A stretch of DNA of 34,791 bases. Source: Bacteroidales bacterium. Its GTDB lineage: Bacteria; Bacteroidota; Bacteroidia; Bacteroidales; P3. The notes under the pieces are model-generated. The model searched no databases. It was not told the DNA's origin and saw only the letters and a list, made by a program, of their open reading frames with translations. Location of the stretch: NCBI GenBank assembly GCA_017480525.1, contig JAFVAM010000085.1, positions 1-34,791 of the forward strand, read 5' to 3'. Position 1 is the stretch's first letter. Each line of letters starts with the position of its first letter. This document shows positions 7,191-15,928 of the stretch, piece by piece. Made by a program: the position numbers and the translations under genes.

Positions 7191-8286
7191 AGAACGGCAT
7201 CTTCACGGTGACGGCCTTGAGGAGTTTTTCGCGTATCTTGATGTAGATTTCGGTACCGGTCTTGGCATATTCAGCCTTGATGAGGGCGGTGCCGATGTTC
7301 TTGCCGGTGCTGGGGCTGGGGCTACCGCTGCGTACCTCGCCAATCTTGTTGCCTTCGGCGTCGCAGACCTCGTAGCCGTTGCGGGCGATGCCACGGTCGA
7401 TCATCTCGAAGCCTGCCACCTTGCGCTTGAAGCCGGCGGCTTTCTGGGCGAGGAGGAGTTCCTTGTTGATGAAGCTGTTGTTCTCGGCTTTCAGTTTGAC
7501 GATGAAGGCCAGCGGAGCCTCCAGCGGGCTGACGGTGTCATCCATCTCATGGCCGTAGAGTGCAAAGCCTTTCTCGAGACGCAGAGTGTCGCGGCAGCCG
7601 AGACCAGCAGGCATGATGCCGAACTCCTTGCCAGCCTCGAAGACGGCGTTCCACACCTCGATGGCCTTCTCCTTGGGGATGTAGATCTCGCATCCGCCGG
7701 CGCCGGTGTAGCCAGTGGTGGAAAGGATGATGTCGGGGATGCCGGCAAAGGTGAGAATCTTGAAGGTGTAGTACTCCATGTCGACAATGTTCTCGTCGGT
7801 GAGTTTCTGCATGGCCTTCAGCGCGTTGGGACCCTGCACGGCGAGCTGAGCCCACTGCTCGCTCTCGTTGACGAAGTCCTTGCCAAGTTCCAAGCCCATC
7901 TTGTCGGCAATCTGGCTCATCCAGGCCCAGTCCTTGTCGATGTTGGCGGCGTTGGGCACCATGAAGTACTCGTCGTCGTGGACGCGGTAGACGAGCATGT
8001 CGTCGACCACACCACCCTGTCCGTTGGGCAGACAGGTGTACTGCACCTTGCCATCGAAGAGATCCTCGACGTTGTTGGTCGTCACATACTGCATGAAATG
8101 CTTGGCAATGGGGCCTTTGGCACGGAACTCGCCCATGTGGCTGACGTCGAACACGCCCACATTGTTGCGCACGTTGTTGTGTTCCTCGATGAGGGTGGTG
8201 TACTGGATAGGCATGTTGTAGCCTGCAAACTCCGCCATCTTGGCGCCGAGTTTGATGTGAAGGTCGGTGTACGGTGTTGTTTTCAT
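7180..8286 (-). CDS. gcvT: Aminomethyltransferase, glycine cleavage system T protein
   Basis: This 368-residue protein is full length for GcvT. The start MKTTPYTDLHIKLGAKMAEFAGYNMPIQY and the folate-site VFDVSHMGE (residues 46-52) are diagnostic. So are GYTGAGGCEIY, LGCRDTLRLEKGFALYGHEMD and the C-terminal barrel with GEVRSGSPSPS..IGTALI. It transfers the methylene group of aminomethylated H protein to tetrahydrofolate, yielding 5,10-methylene-THF and ammonia. The other glycine cleavage genes are not in this window. No TAnnTTTG box was seen close upstream. The stop codon overlaps the start of the small frameshifted gene downstream. Confidence 0.97.
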   Translation of the reverse strand: MKTTPYTDLHIKLGAKMAEFAGYNMPIQYTTLIEEHNNVRNNVGVFDVSHMGEFRAKGPIAKHFMQYVTTNNVEDLFDGKVQYTCLPNGQGGVVDDMLVYRVHDDEYFMVPNAANIDKDWAWMSQIADKMGLELGKDFVNESEQWAQLAVQGPNALKAMQKLTDENIVDMEYYTFKILTFAGIPDIILSTTGYTGAGGCEIYIPKEKAIEVWNAVFEAGKEFGIMPAGLGCRDTLRLEKGFALYGHEMDDTVSPLEAPLAFIVKLKAENNSFINKELLLAQKAAGFKRKVAGFEMIDRGIARNGYEVCDAEGNKIGEVRSGSPSPSTGKNIGTALIKAEYAKTGTEIYIKIREKLLKAVTVKMPFYEG

Positions 8287-8380
8287 TTAATATTGTTTTT
8301 TTGTTGATGATTGTCAGCTTTGTTTTGTCGATAATAACGGCAAGCGGGTCTTTAATATTGTGTTGCAGGCAAAATATTTT

Positions 8381-8423
8381 GCGCAGCGCGGCTCCACACC
8401 AACTGTGCGGAGCCGCGCTGCGC
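8381..8423 (-). terminator. Strong hairpin downstream of the fimbrillin-peptide transcript
   Basis: Perfect 15-bp arms GCGCAGCGCGGCTCC (8381-8395) and GGAGCCGCGCTGCGC (8409-8423), extended by CAC/GTG after one mismatch, close a 5-nt loop. In the minus direction AAAATATTTT follows. It lies 26 bp after the stop of the small peptide gene and before gcvT, so it most likely ends that transcript. The tail is a weak U-run. Confidence 0.7.
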
Positions 8424-8448
8424 TGTATGTCAGGAGACGGAGATGGCC

Positions 8449-8631
8449 TTAGTTCCAGAAGCCGTTGCCGCTCCAGTCGGCGTCGCCGTAGGACTCGGTC
8501 TGTCCGTCGTCGCCGGAATCCCAGAACTTGAGGGCTTCCAAAGGGGAACCGCTGGCAGCGAAGCCGCGTTCGGATTTGAAGGTGACCACCGTCAGCGCCG
8601 GAGCCGTATATTCTTTCTTTTCTGTTTTCAT
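8449..8631 (-). CDS. Small acidic peptide downstream of the fimbrillin-like lipoprotein
   Basis: This 60-residue product starts at ATG 8631, 25 bp after the lipoprotein stop. The N-terminus MKTEKKEYTAPALTVVTF and the FKSERGFAASG segment match a recurrent family of small Bacteroidales peptides that start with a Lys-rich K-x-Y-x-A-P-x-L motif. The C-terminal half is rich in Asp, Gly, Ser and Trp and ends ...DADWSGNGFWN. There is no signal peptide or membrane helix. A longer frame to 8685 would overlap the upstream gene and lacks the family N-terminus, so the inner ATG is preferred. Function is unknown. Position suggests co-transcription with, and a role linked to, the surface lipoprotein; a precursor peptide is one possibility. 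Confidence 0.75.
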   Translation of the reverse strand: MKTEKKEYTAPALTVVTFKSERGFAASGSPLEALKFWDSGDDGQTESYGDADWSGNGFWN

Positions 8632-8656
8632 TCCTTTATACTGGTTTAAATGATGG

Positions 8657-10422
8657 TTAATCACGAGGATAATGGTTTTGCCCATTTATGGTGAGGGTGA
8701 ATTCAGAGATGTCCACCTGTGAAGAAGGGATGGTGGTTCCATCGCCCTCTCCGACAATGGTGGCAATATGGTTGTTGTAGTTGCTGGCTTCACTGGTGAT
8801 GTTGACGGTACCGCGGATGGCATTGCCCGAAAGCGAAAGGTCGTATCTGTAGTCCCACTGGCCGGCGATGGAACCGAAGTAGATGGGGGTGTCACTGGTC
8901 ATCTCAACGCCCAAGGTGTTGAAATCGACCGACACATTGGTAACGGTGACATTGGCAGAGGAACTATTATAGCCGCTTACGATGCCGCCGACCCACATCA
9001 TGTAGTTGGCGGTGTAGGTCTGTCCGTCGGCGAAGGAGATGTTGCTGTTGCTGACGGTGAGGTCGCTCTGGTTCAGGCCGGCAAAGCCACCGATCTGGAG
9101 ACTTGTGGGCGAGGCTTCGCGGAAGTCGACACGGAAGTTGCGCACGGAGACGCCATCGATGGTCATCGCACCGTTCATATTGCCACGGCTGCTGATGATG
9201 GAGCCAATGTGGGAGATGGAACCGGTAGAGCTGTTGGGGGCCACGGTGAGGTCGTCGAAGGTGATGTCGCGCACCGTGGCTGCGGCGGGATTGGATAGCA
9301 GGCCCAAGTCTCCACCTCCGCATGACACATAGAGGTTGCTCACAGTGTGTCCATTGCCGTCGAGAATGCCTGAGAAATTACGCATACTGATGAATTCGAT
9401 GCCGCTCATGTCAATGTCGTTCGTCAGACGATAGTTGGCGGAAGCATAGCTGAGACCATCATACATATAGGATTGGACAGCTTCTTCCATTAGTTTGAAT
9501 TCCAGCGGACTGGACACATTGTAGTAAGTCGTGCCGGAGACATCCTCGGTGGCGAAGAGGGGGCCGGTGGTGGTGTAGTCGTCGTTGGTGATGGCCACGG
9601 GTACATCGCCAATCTTGGCGCGCCCCATGCGGGTGGCAGTGGTCTGTGTGCGCTCATAGACCATTCTGGTGGCCTTGGAGTCGACGTATTGGTGGCCCAC
9701 AACGCGGATGGTGAAGCGGGTGTCGCCAACAGTCGGGGGAATGGGAATCTGGACCGTCGCGGAGGCACCGCTGAGCCGCAAGGGGGTCTCGTCGAAGACC
9801 ATGGCGACTTTGTTTCTGTTGCTCTCTGTGGTAGTGCGACCGTTGAAGCTGTCGATGGTGGCAAGGTCGACATCGAAGTTGCCGCTGAAACGGTCGTTGT
9901 CGTTGCCAATGACAATGATGCTGTCGATATAGAGGTAGTAGTAGGTGGAGCTGAGCTGGATGTTCATGGCACCGGTGAGGTGCTTGAAGAGGAGCTTGCC
10001 GTCATCGGGTGTGCCATAGGCACCCATGGGTGCGTCGAGAGCCTGGCGGCGGCTGGTGGCGTCGACACGGTAGTGATAGACCGAAGGGAACTGGATGACC
10101 ACCTCGTGGTCATTGTAGTTGTACTGGTAGATATCGGCCGGGAAGACACCTCGATAGTTGGTGCCACTGTTGAAATCTCCCTCGACAGAAGCCGCGGAAC
10201 CGGCGACACCAATCTCGAAAATCTGGCTGTTGATGTTCACGCGGTCGCCACTCATCCAGTAGGCACCGGCACCCGATACAGACATTTTCTGGTTTCCGTT
10301 CATACTCTCGGCCACAAGCACGAGGCCCGAGGAAACGGCTTCTTCCTTCTGGCAGGAACCCAGAAGGGCGCTACCTAACAGCGCAATCCCCAACAGGGGG
10401 GGGTAAACAATTTGATTTTCAT
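8657..10422 (-). pseudogene. Fimbrillin-like surface lipoprotein with GLUG-type repeats, out of frame at a C8 tract
   Basis: From 10393 down, the frame gives 578 residues. A lipobox LLGSC is followed by QKEE, then an Ig-like fimbrillin N-domain (AYWMSGDRVNI, YRGVFPADIY, LLFKHLTGAMNIQL). From about residue 310 come GLUG-like strands (LTNDIDMSG, FSGILDGNGHTVSNLYV, GGFAGLNQSDLTVSN, WVGGIVSGYNS). The proper start is ATG 10422 (MKIKLFT...), placed 35 nt after a TATCTTTG box. Between them lies C8 (plus G8 at 10396-10403). With eight C the ATG frame ends after 15 codons; with nine it continues into LLGIALLGSALLGSC, a perfect type II signal peptide. The locus is thus OFF as written. Phase variation or a homopolymer error are the two explanations. 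QKEE after Cys24 resembles Bacteroidota lipoprotein surface-export signals. Confidence 0.8.
10396..10403 (-). repeat. C8 homopolymer in the signal-peptide coding region
   Basis: Eight consecutive C on the coding strand lie at codons 7-9 of the fimbrillin-like gene. The tract decides whether the ATG at 10422 reads into the lipoprotein (6 or 9 C in frame) or terminates early (8 C, as here). Confidence 0.9.
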
Positions 10423-10423
10423 T

Positions 10424-10678
10424 ATGTTACATTATTGATATTTCACACAACAATTTGCAAAGATACGAACATTTTTTGAATAAATTCACAAAAAAGTGTT
10501 TTTTTTTTCTGAAAATTATTGCCTAATGGCATCATGTCATTGGATTCTTTTCATGACACCGTTCGACATGTATTTTTTTAATCCCCTCACCGCACTACGT
10601 ATGTATGGAGCAATAGCCAATGTGCTTTTTCAAAGCGCGGAAGAGAGAGACGGTGTGGTGTGAAGCCGTCCCAGCGGG
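10424..10678. other. A+T-rich intergenic region between hflX and the fimbrillin-like gene
   Basis: It contains a TATCTTTG -7 box on the minus strand at 10458-10465 and several T-runs (for example 10500-10509). Downstream of hflX (10560-10678) there is no convincing hairpin with T-tail and no supported open frame. Confidence 0.5.
10458..10465 (-). promoter_or_regulatory. -7 promoter box of the fimbrillin-like gene
   Basis: TATCTTTG followed by CA, 35 nt upstream of ATG 10422 and reading toward it. A TTTG on the same strand at 10489-10492 lies 23 nt upstream, slightly beyond the usual -33 spacing. Confidence 0.75.
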
Positions 10679-12049
10679 CTATGAAGAGAGCCCCTCGTCG
10701 GTCATGGGATAGAGGAAGTTGTTGTAGGGGTAGCGGATGGCGTGGATGCGGGCGACGTGGTCGTAGAGGATCTGGCGGAGAATGTCGATGTTTTGGCGCT
10801 TGGCAGCGGAGATATAGGCGGTGCAATCTTTGGGAGGGATAGAATTCATCGAATCCATAGTATTATTTATGGAGCCTATAGATGCCGGGGATGCGGACTC
10901 GGAGGAAGATACTGGGGATTTTTCATTGGCCTCTTCGGGGAGGGCCTCAAGTGAGGCGGCCGTTGGCTCTTCAATGTTTTCTTCGGAGTGGCTGGGGAGA
11001 CAGTCGATTTTGTTGTAGACCATAAGGATGGGCTTGTCGTCGGCGTGGATGTCGGCAAGGGTCTGATTGACGGCATCGATCTGATCCTGGTAGTGAGGAT
11101 GGGAGATGTCGACAACATGGATGAGGAGGTCTGCCTCCGCCACCTCGTCGAGGGTGGACTTGAAACTCTCGACCAGCTGGGTGGGGAGTTTGCGGATGAA
11201 GCCGACGGTGTCGGAAAGGAGGAAGGGAAGGTTGCCGACAACGACCTTGCGGACCGTAGTGTCGAGAGTTGCGAAAAGCTTGTTCTCCGCCAGCACATCG
11301 CTTTTGGCCAGGAGGTTGAGGATGGTGGACTTGCCGACATTGGTGTATCCCACGAGGGCCACGCGCACAAGGCTCTCTCGGTTGCGGCGCTGGAGGGTCT
11401 TCTGGGTGTCGAACTTCTGAAGTTGCAGCTTGAGGTTGGAGATTTTCTCCTTGATGAGACGGCGGTCGGTCTCTATCTGCGTCTCGCCGGGACCGCGCAT
11501 GCCGATGCCGCCGCGTTGGCGTTCGAGATGGGTCCACATGCGGGTGAGGCGCGGAAGCATATACTGCAACTGCGCCAGTTCCACCTGTGTGCGGGCCGTG
11601 GCAGTGCGGGCATGGCGGGCAAAGATGTCGAGGATGAGGGTGGTGCGGTCGAGGATGCGGCACGCCAACTCCTTCTCGAGGTTGCGGAGCTGCGAGGGGG
11701 AGAGTTCGTCGTCGACCACAATGATGTCGGCATCGAGAGCCTGCTTGTATTCCTTGATTTCATCGAGTTTTCCGGACCCCACATAGGTGCGGGTGTCGGG
11801 ACGGTCGAGTTTCTGCACCACCTGCTTGAGGCAGAGGCCTCCGGCAGTGCGGAGGAGGAAGGCCAACTCGTCGAGGTATTCCTGCGTGCGGTTGAGGGTC
11901 TGCCCTGCCGGGCAGACAGCGACAAGGATGGCCCGCTCCGGCTCCACGTCGGTGCTGAATGTGTTGCGCTCCTGCGGGGTGGGACGCTTGGCCTCGTCGC
12001 CAAGACTGTTGCGGAATTTGCCTTGCTTATTTGGATTCCAAGAGGCCAT
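10679..12049 (-). CDS. hflX: GTPase HflX
   Basis: This 456-residue protein has the HflX N-terminal domain (ERAILVAVCPAG... LDELAFLLRTAGG, TYVGSGKLDEI, IIVVDDELSPSQLRNLE), the helical linker with RGGIGMRGPGETQIETDRR, and the G domain. G1 is GYTNVGKST at 234-242, G3 is DTVGFIRKLP, G4 is NKID at 346-349 and G5 is ISA at 413-415. HflX binds the ribosome and can split stalled or stress-damaged 70S ribosomes. Between G4 and G5 there is a Ser/Glu/Ala-rich low-complexity insert of about 50 residues (354-406). Bacteroidota HflX proteins generally have extra residues here, but this segment looks unusually unstructured. ATG 12049 begins MASWNPNKQG. Upstream codons are only the antisense-free extension into the overlapping GT gene, which it overlaps by 23 bp. 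Confidence 0.95.
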   Translation of the reverse strand: MASWNPNKQGKFRNSLGDEAKRPTPQERNTFSTDVEPERAILVAVCPAGQTLNRTQEYLDELAFLLRTAGGLCLKQVVQKLDRPDTRTYVGSGKLDEIKEYKQALDADIIVVDDELSPSQLRNLEKELACRILDRTTLILDIFARHARTATARTQVELAQLQYMLPRLTRMWTHLERQRGGIGMRGPGETQIETDRRLIKEKISNLKLQLQKFDTQKTLQRRNRESLVRVALVGYTNVGKSTILNLLAKSDVLAENKLFATLDTTVRKVVVGNLPFLLSDTVGFIRKLPTQLVESFKSTLDEVAEADLLIHVVDISHPHYQDQIDAVNQTLADIHADDKPILMVYNKIDCLPSHSEENIEEPTAASLEALPEEANEKSPVSSSESASPASIGSINNTMDSMNSIPPKDCTAYISAAKRQNIDILRQILYDHVARIHAIRYPYNNFLYPMTDEGLSS

Positions 12050-13205
12050 CGAAAATTTGTTGTAGGGGTTGTACGGCGGCGGGCCACGAAAAGCGTGTGC
12101 GGACGAACTGCGAGGCGTTGCCGGCCAAGGAATGTGCAAAGTTGCTGTCGGAGAGGAGGGAGATGATGTGGGAGGCCAGTTCGTCGGGCTTCTCGCCGAT
12201 GAGAAGTTGGGTGCCGGGAGTGGCTCCGATGGCGAGGTTGGCGATGGGCGTGGTGACGCAGGGAACACCAGTGGCCATGGCCTCGAGAATCTTGTTCTGC
12301 AAGCCGGAACCTATACGCATGGGGGCTATGAAAACGCGCGAACGACGATAGTAGGGGCGGATGTCGGGAACAGACCCCACAACCTCGACATTGGGCGAGG
12401 CCAGCTGGCGAACAGCGGACTTGGGGGTGGCACCGGCAATGATGAGGTGCGTGTCGGGACGCTGGCGCCAGACAACGGGCATGACCTCACGCACAAGGAA
12501 CTGTGCGGCATCGATATTGGGCTTATACTGCAGGTTGCCACAGAAGACGACATCGTTGTCCTTGGCTTCCACGACATCGGGCGTGAAATAGTCGAGATCC
12601 ACACCGTTGGGGATGATATGGATCTCTCCGCTGCGCTGGTGGGGGATGGCATCGGCATCGGCAGAAGCAATGATGGTAAGGGCATCGAAGATGCGGAAAG
12701 CGTTGTACTCGGTGGAGCGGAGCATCTTGAACTCATAGTGGAGCACCGAACGCATGAGGCCACGGGAATGTTCCATACGGCGCTCGGTATTGAGCGAAAG
12801 AGCGTCCTGGAAGTCCATGACCTTGGTCACGTTGAGACGTGCGACGAGGGGCACGGTGCGTATCATCTGGTTGTAGACGACGTCAGGCTGCAGGGTACGC
12901 ACAAGGTTACGCACGGCCTTGCGGGCACGTGCGGAGTCCCAATAGCCCATCTGGAGCGACTTGGCACGGAGACCGTTGCGGAGGGTGTTGAACCAGGCGG
13001 TAAACTTCGTAGGATGCACGACATCGATCGACGCACAATAGGGCTGAAGAGCCTGGCGCTGTTCGGGCGTCACCTTGGTGTGTGAGACAGCGAAGAGGTG
13101 TATCTCGTTGGTCTTTGCGAGTTCCACAATCTGATGGTAGGCGCGGAGTTTGTCTCCTTTCTCAAGGGGATAGGGGAACCGCGGGAGGACGACGAGGATT
13201 TTCAT
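12027..13205 (-). CDS. Glycosyltransferase family 4 (GT-B fold)
   Basis: This 392-residue protein starts MKILVVLPRFPYPLEKGDKLRAYHQIVELA, the N-terminal Rossmann strand and loop of sugar-phosphate or Stp-type GT4 enzymes. The C-terminal domain has VVFCGNLQYKPNIDAAQFL, THLIIAGATPKSAVRQLA, VGSVPDIRPYYRRSRVFIAPMRIGSGLQNKILEAMATGVPCVTTPIANLAI. The G-S-G-x-x-x-K-x-L-E-A motif is the donor nucleotide-sugar site. Its sugar and acceptor cannot be assigned; a cell-envelope polysaccharide role is likely. It follows the parC-like gene by about 100 bp and overlaps hflX at its 3' end. No clear -7 box was seen in the upstream spacer. Confidence 0.92.
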   Translation of the reverse strand: MKILVVLPRFPYPLEKGDKLRAYHQIVELAKTNEIHLFAVSHTKVTPEQRQALQPYCASIDVVHPTKFTAWFNTLRNGLRAKSLQMGYWDSARARKAVRNLVRTLQPDVVYNQMIRTVPLVARLNVTKVMDFQDALSLNTERRMEHSRGLMRSVLHYEFKMLRSTEYNAFRIFDALTIIASADADAIPHQRSGEIHIIPNGVDLDYFTPDVVEAKDNDVVFCGNLQYKPNIDAAQFLVREVMPVVWRQRPDTHLIIAGATPKSAVRQLASPNVEVVGSVPDIRPYYRRSRVFIAPMRIGSGLQNKILEAMATGVPCVTTPIANLAIGATPGTQLLIGEKPDELASHIISLLSDSNFAHSLAGNASQFVRTRFSWPAAVQPLQQIFDGLLESK

Positions 13206-13306
13206 AGGGTTTTGCGTTTTTGTAAAGTTGATGTTTAATGGATTGTTTTTGATTTGATAGTTTTGGCAGATTCAATAGATGATGTAGATTTGACAGGTAC
13301 CTTTTC

Positions 13307-15916
13307 TTAAAACAGTTGGGTTTGCGTGCCTTCGGCATAGCCGAGACGGTCGTCAATGGTGTCGGAGGGGGAAGCGTCGGAAGGTTCATCGCCGACAGGA
13401 CTGGGGTCGGGTTTGAGGGGGGAGAGCCAGTTGAAGGCGTCGACAGCAAAGGTAGTGATGCGCTTGCCTTTGGCCTTGATGCTTTTCACACCGATAAACT
13501 CTTCCACATCGATAATCTCGGAGGAGATTTTCTTGCCGCTGTCGGGGTTGTAGACCACCTCCAGACGGGGATAATGGTCGAAAGAGAAGGAGACGAGCGA
13601 GGAGCCGTCGTCGTCGAGCATAGGGGTTTTGCGGTCAGCCGGTTCGGGGACGAAGCGCTTGAGGTAGGGATAGCCGTCGGACGACTTGTAGAGGATTGTG
13701 AGTATGGCCTGGGGGTTGAACTTGCGAAGTTCGACAAGGTCGTCGTCGTAGTGGTTGGCAAGATCGAAGTTGGTGGTGCGGTAGAGAGCCGACTGCATGA
13801 GGGCGATAATCTTGTCGTTGCCTTTAAACTCGCCCAGGTAGCGACCTGCCTCATTGATATTGAGACGCTTGACACTTTCGTCGAACCATATCTTGCGGGC
13901 CGAGAGGGTGGAGACACCTTCATCCTTGAGGTTGATGGAACGCACTGCGTTGCGTGTGAGGATATTGCCCATGGACTGGCGCCCTTTGATGGCGAGGGTC
14001 TTGAAGTCGAAGTCGAAGGAGGTTTTCTTCAACTTAGGTTTGGAAACGTGGTGTACGGTGATGACCTCGGCCTCTCCGTTGGGGTTGGCGGTGAAATAGA
14101 GTACCTTGCTGTTCTTGGTACCCTTGGTGAGGAGGTAGTCCTTGTCACGGGTGATGGAGGTGACATTGAAACGCTTGACCATCACGTAGCCATCGGGGCC
14201 GCCGTCGCGGTATATCATATTATATACGGTGCGCTCGTCGCGTTTGCGGAAGACGGAGACAAAGAGCAAATCGGGGCAATCCTTGGTACCCACAAAACCT
14301 TTCTCCTGCACCTTGGTAACCATGAAGGTACCATCGCGGCGGAAGACGATGATGTCGTCCATCTTGGAACACTCGCAGGCCACCTCGACGCCTTCCTCAC
14401 GCTTGAGCCCCCATCCTGCAAAGCCTGTGGTGTAGTTGACATAGAGTTTTTCGTTGGCGAGAGCCACGGTGGTAGACTCTATGTCCTCGAAAGAGCGGAT
14501 TTCAGTCTTGCGTTCGCGTCCCGGACCGAACTTTTTGAGGATACCTTGAAAATAGCGTATAGCGTAGTCGGTGAGGTGGGCCAGGTGGTTGCGCACCTCG
14601 TCGATGGTCATCTCGATGGAGGCAATCTCCTCCATGGCTTTCTTGATGTCGAACTTGGAGATTTTGCGGACCGGCTTCTCGCAGAGCTTCAACACGTCGT
14701 CGCGCGTGATTTCTTTCTTGAAATGCTGGCGGAAGGGGTCGAAGGCCCGCTCCATCTGCGACACCTGGTCGTCCCACGTTTTGGAGCGGTCGTTCTCCAT
14801 TATCTTATATATACGCTCCTCGAAAAAGATTTTCTCCAACGACACCCAGTGCCAGCGGTCCTCCAGTTCGGCAAGCTGTATCTCCAGTTCCTGACGCAGG
14901 AGGTCGCGGGTGCGGAAGGTATTGTGGCGCAAAATGTCGGAGGCGGTCATGAAGACGGGTTTGTCGTCGACGATGACGCAGGTCTGCGGCGAGAAAGAAA
15001 TCTGGCACGAGGTGAAGGCATAGAGGGCGTCGATGGTTTGGTCGGGGCTGACACCAGAGGGCAGGTAGACCACAATCTCGACCTCGGCAGCAGTGTTGTC
15101 GTCCACCTTCTTGATTTTGATTTTACCTTTCTCGTTGGCCTTCAGTATGCTGTCTATCAGCACATCGGTAGTGACAGTATAGGGCAGTTCAGTGATGACG
15201 ATGGCCTTGCGCTTCTCGTCGTAGTGCATCTTGGCCCGTATACGCAGGCGTCCGCCAAGGGCGGCGTCGTTGTAGCGGCTGACGTCGATGAGACCACCGG
15301 TGGGAAAGTCGGGAAAAATCTCAAAGTCCTCCTCTTTCAGTATCTTGATGGAACTCTCGAGCAGTTCGCAGAAGTTGTAGGGCAGGATGACGGAGGTGAG
15401 CGTAACGGCGATACCTTTGGTACCCTGCGCCAGCAGCAGAGGAAACTTGATGGGCAGCGATACCGGCTCCTGCTTGCGGCCGTCATAGGAAGGTTTCCAC
15501 TGCGTGGTTTTAGGGTTGAAGACCACCTCTTTGGCAAACTTCGACAGACGCGCCTCGATGTAACGGCCTGCGGCGGCATCATCGCCAGTGAGAATGTTGC
15601 CCCAGTTGCCCTGGCAGTCGATGAGGAGGTCTTTCTGCCCGAGGTTGACAAGGGCGTCCTTAATGGAAGCGTCGCCGTGGGGATGGTACTGCATGGTGTT
15701 GCCCACAATGTTGGCCACCTTGGTGAAACGACCGTCGTCGGTCTCGTTCATGGCGTGGAGTATGCGGCGTTGCACGGGCTTGAGGCCGTCATCAATATCG
15801 GGCACCGAACGGTCGAGGATGACGTCGGAGGCATAGTCAATCCAGTAGTCCTTGAACATGCCATTGAGCGACATGGTGGACCCCTGCTCTGTATTTAGGT
15901 TTTCGTTTTCTTCCAT
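13307..15916 (-). CDS. parC: Type IIA topoisomerase subunit A (topoisomerase IV ParC-like)
   Basis: This 869-residue protein has the GyrA/ParC breakage-reunion domain. RSVPDIDDGLKPVQRRIL is followed by the quinolone-region YHPHGDASIKDAL (Ala83, Ser84 and Asp87 fall at the E. coli GyrA positions) and the catalytic Tyr119 in AAAGRYIEARLS. A coiled-coil and tower region (EELEIQLAELEDRWHWVSLEK) follows. The C-terminal third is a beta-propeller-like region without a clear GyrA box, which favours ParC over GyrA. Bacteroidota commonly annotate this protein as topoisomerase IV subunit A. Together with ParE it decatenates chromosomes by cutting both DNA strands. It starts 12 bp after lepB and is probably co-transcribed with it. 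The last 40 residues are a Pro/Ser/Asp-rich tail. Confidence 0.92.
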   Translation of the reverse strand: MEENENLNTEQGSTMSLNGMFKDYWIDYASDVILDRSVPDIDDGLKPVQRRILHAMNETDDGRFTKVANIVGNTMQYHPHGDASIKDALVNLGQKDLLIDCQGNWGNILTGDDAAAGRYIEARLSKFAKEVVFNPKTTQWKPSYDGRKQEPVSLPIKFPLLLAQGTKGIAVTLTSVILPYNFCELLESSIKILKEEDFEIFPDFPTGGLIDVSRYNDAALGGRLRIRAKMHYDEKRKAIVITELPYTVTTDVLIDSILKANEKGKIKIKKVDDNTAAEVEIVVYLPSGVSPDQTIDALYAFTSCQISFSPQTCVIVDDKPVFMTASDILRHNTFRTRDLLRQELEIQLAELEDRWHWVSLEKIFFEERIYKIMENDRSKTWDDQVSQMERAFDPFRQHFKKEITRDDVLKLCEKPVRKISKFDIKKAMEEIASIEMTIDEVRNHLAHLTDYAIRYFQGILKKFGPGRERKTEIRSFEDIESTTVALANEKLYVNYTTGFAGWGLKREEGVEVACECSKMDDIIVFRRDGTFMVTKVQEKGFVGTKDCPDLLFVSVFRKRDERTVYNMIYRDGGPDGYVMVKRFNVTSITRDKDYLLTKGTKNSKVLYFTANPNGEAEVITVHHVSKPKLKKTSFDFDFKTLAIKGRQSMGNILTRNAVRSINLKDEGVSTLSARKIWFDESVKRLNINEAGRYLGEFKGNDKIIALMQSALYRTTNFDLANHYDDDLVELRKFNPQAILTILYKSSDGYPYLKRFVPEPADRKTPMLDDDGSSLVSFSFDHYPRLEVVYNPDSGKKISSEIIDVEEFIGVKSIKAKGKRITTFAVDAFNWLSPLKPDPSPVGDEPSDASPSDTIDDRLGYAEGTQTQLF

Positions 15917-15928
15917 GTATGGTTGTTG

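Noticed and set aside
13316-15898. An 860-codon open frame on the plus strand opposite the parC-like gene
   Set aside because: The parC-like frame on the minus strand has clear family motifs. The antisense frame is a by-product of high G+C codon use and shows no domain.
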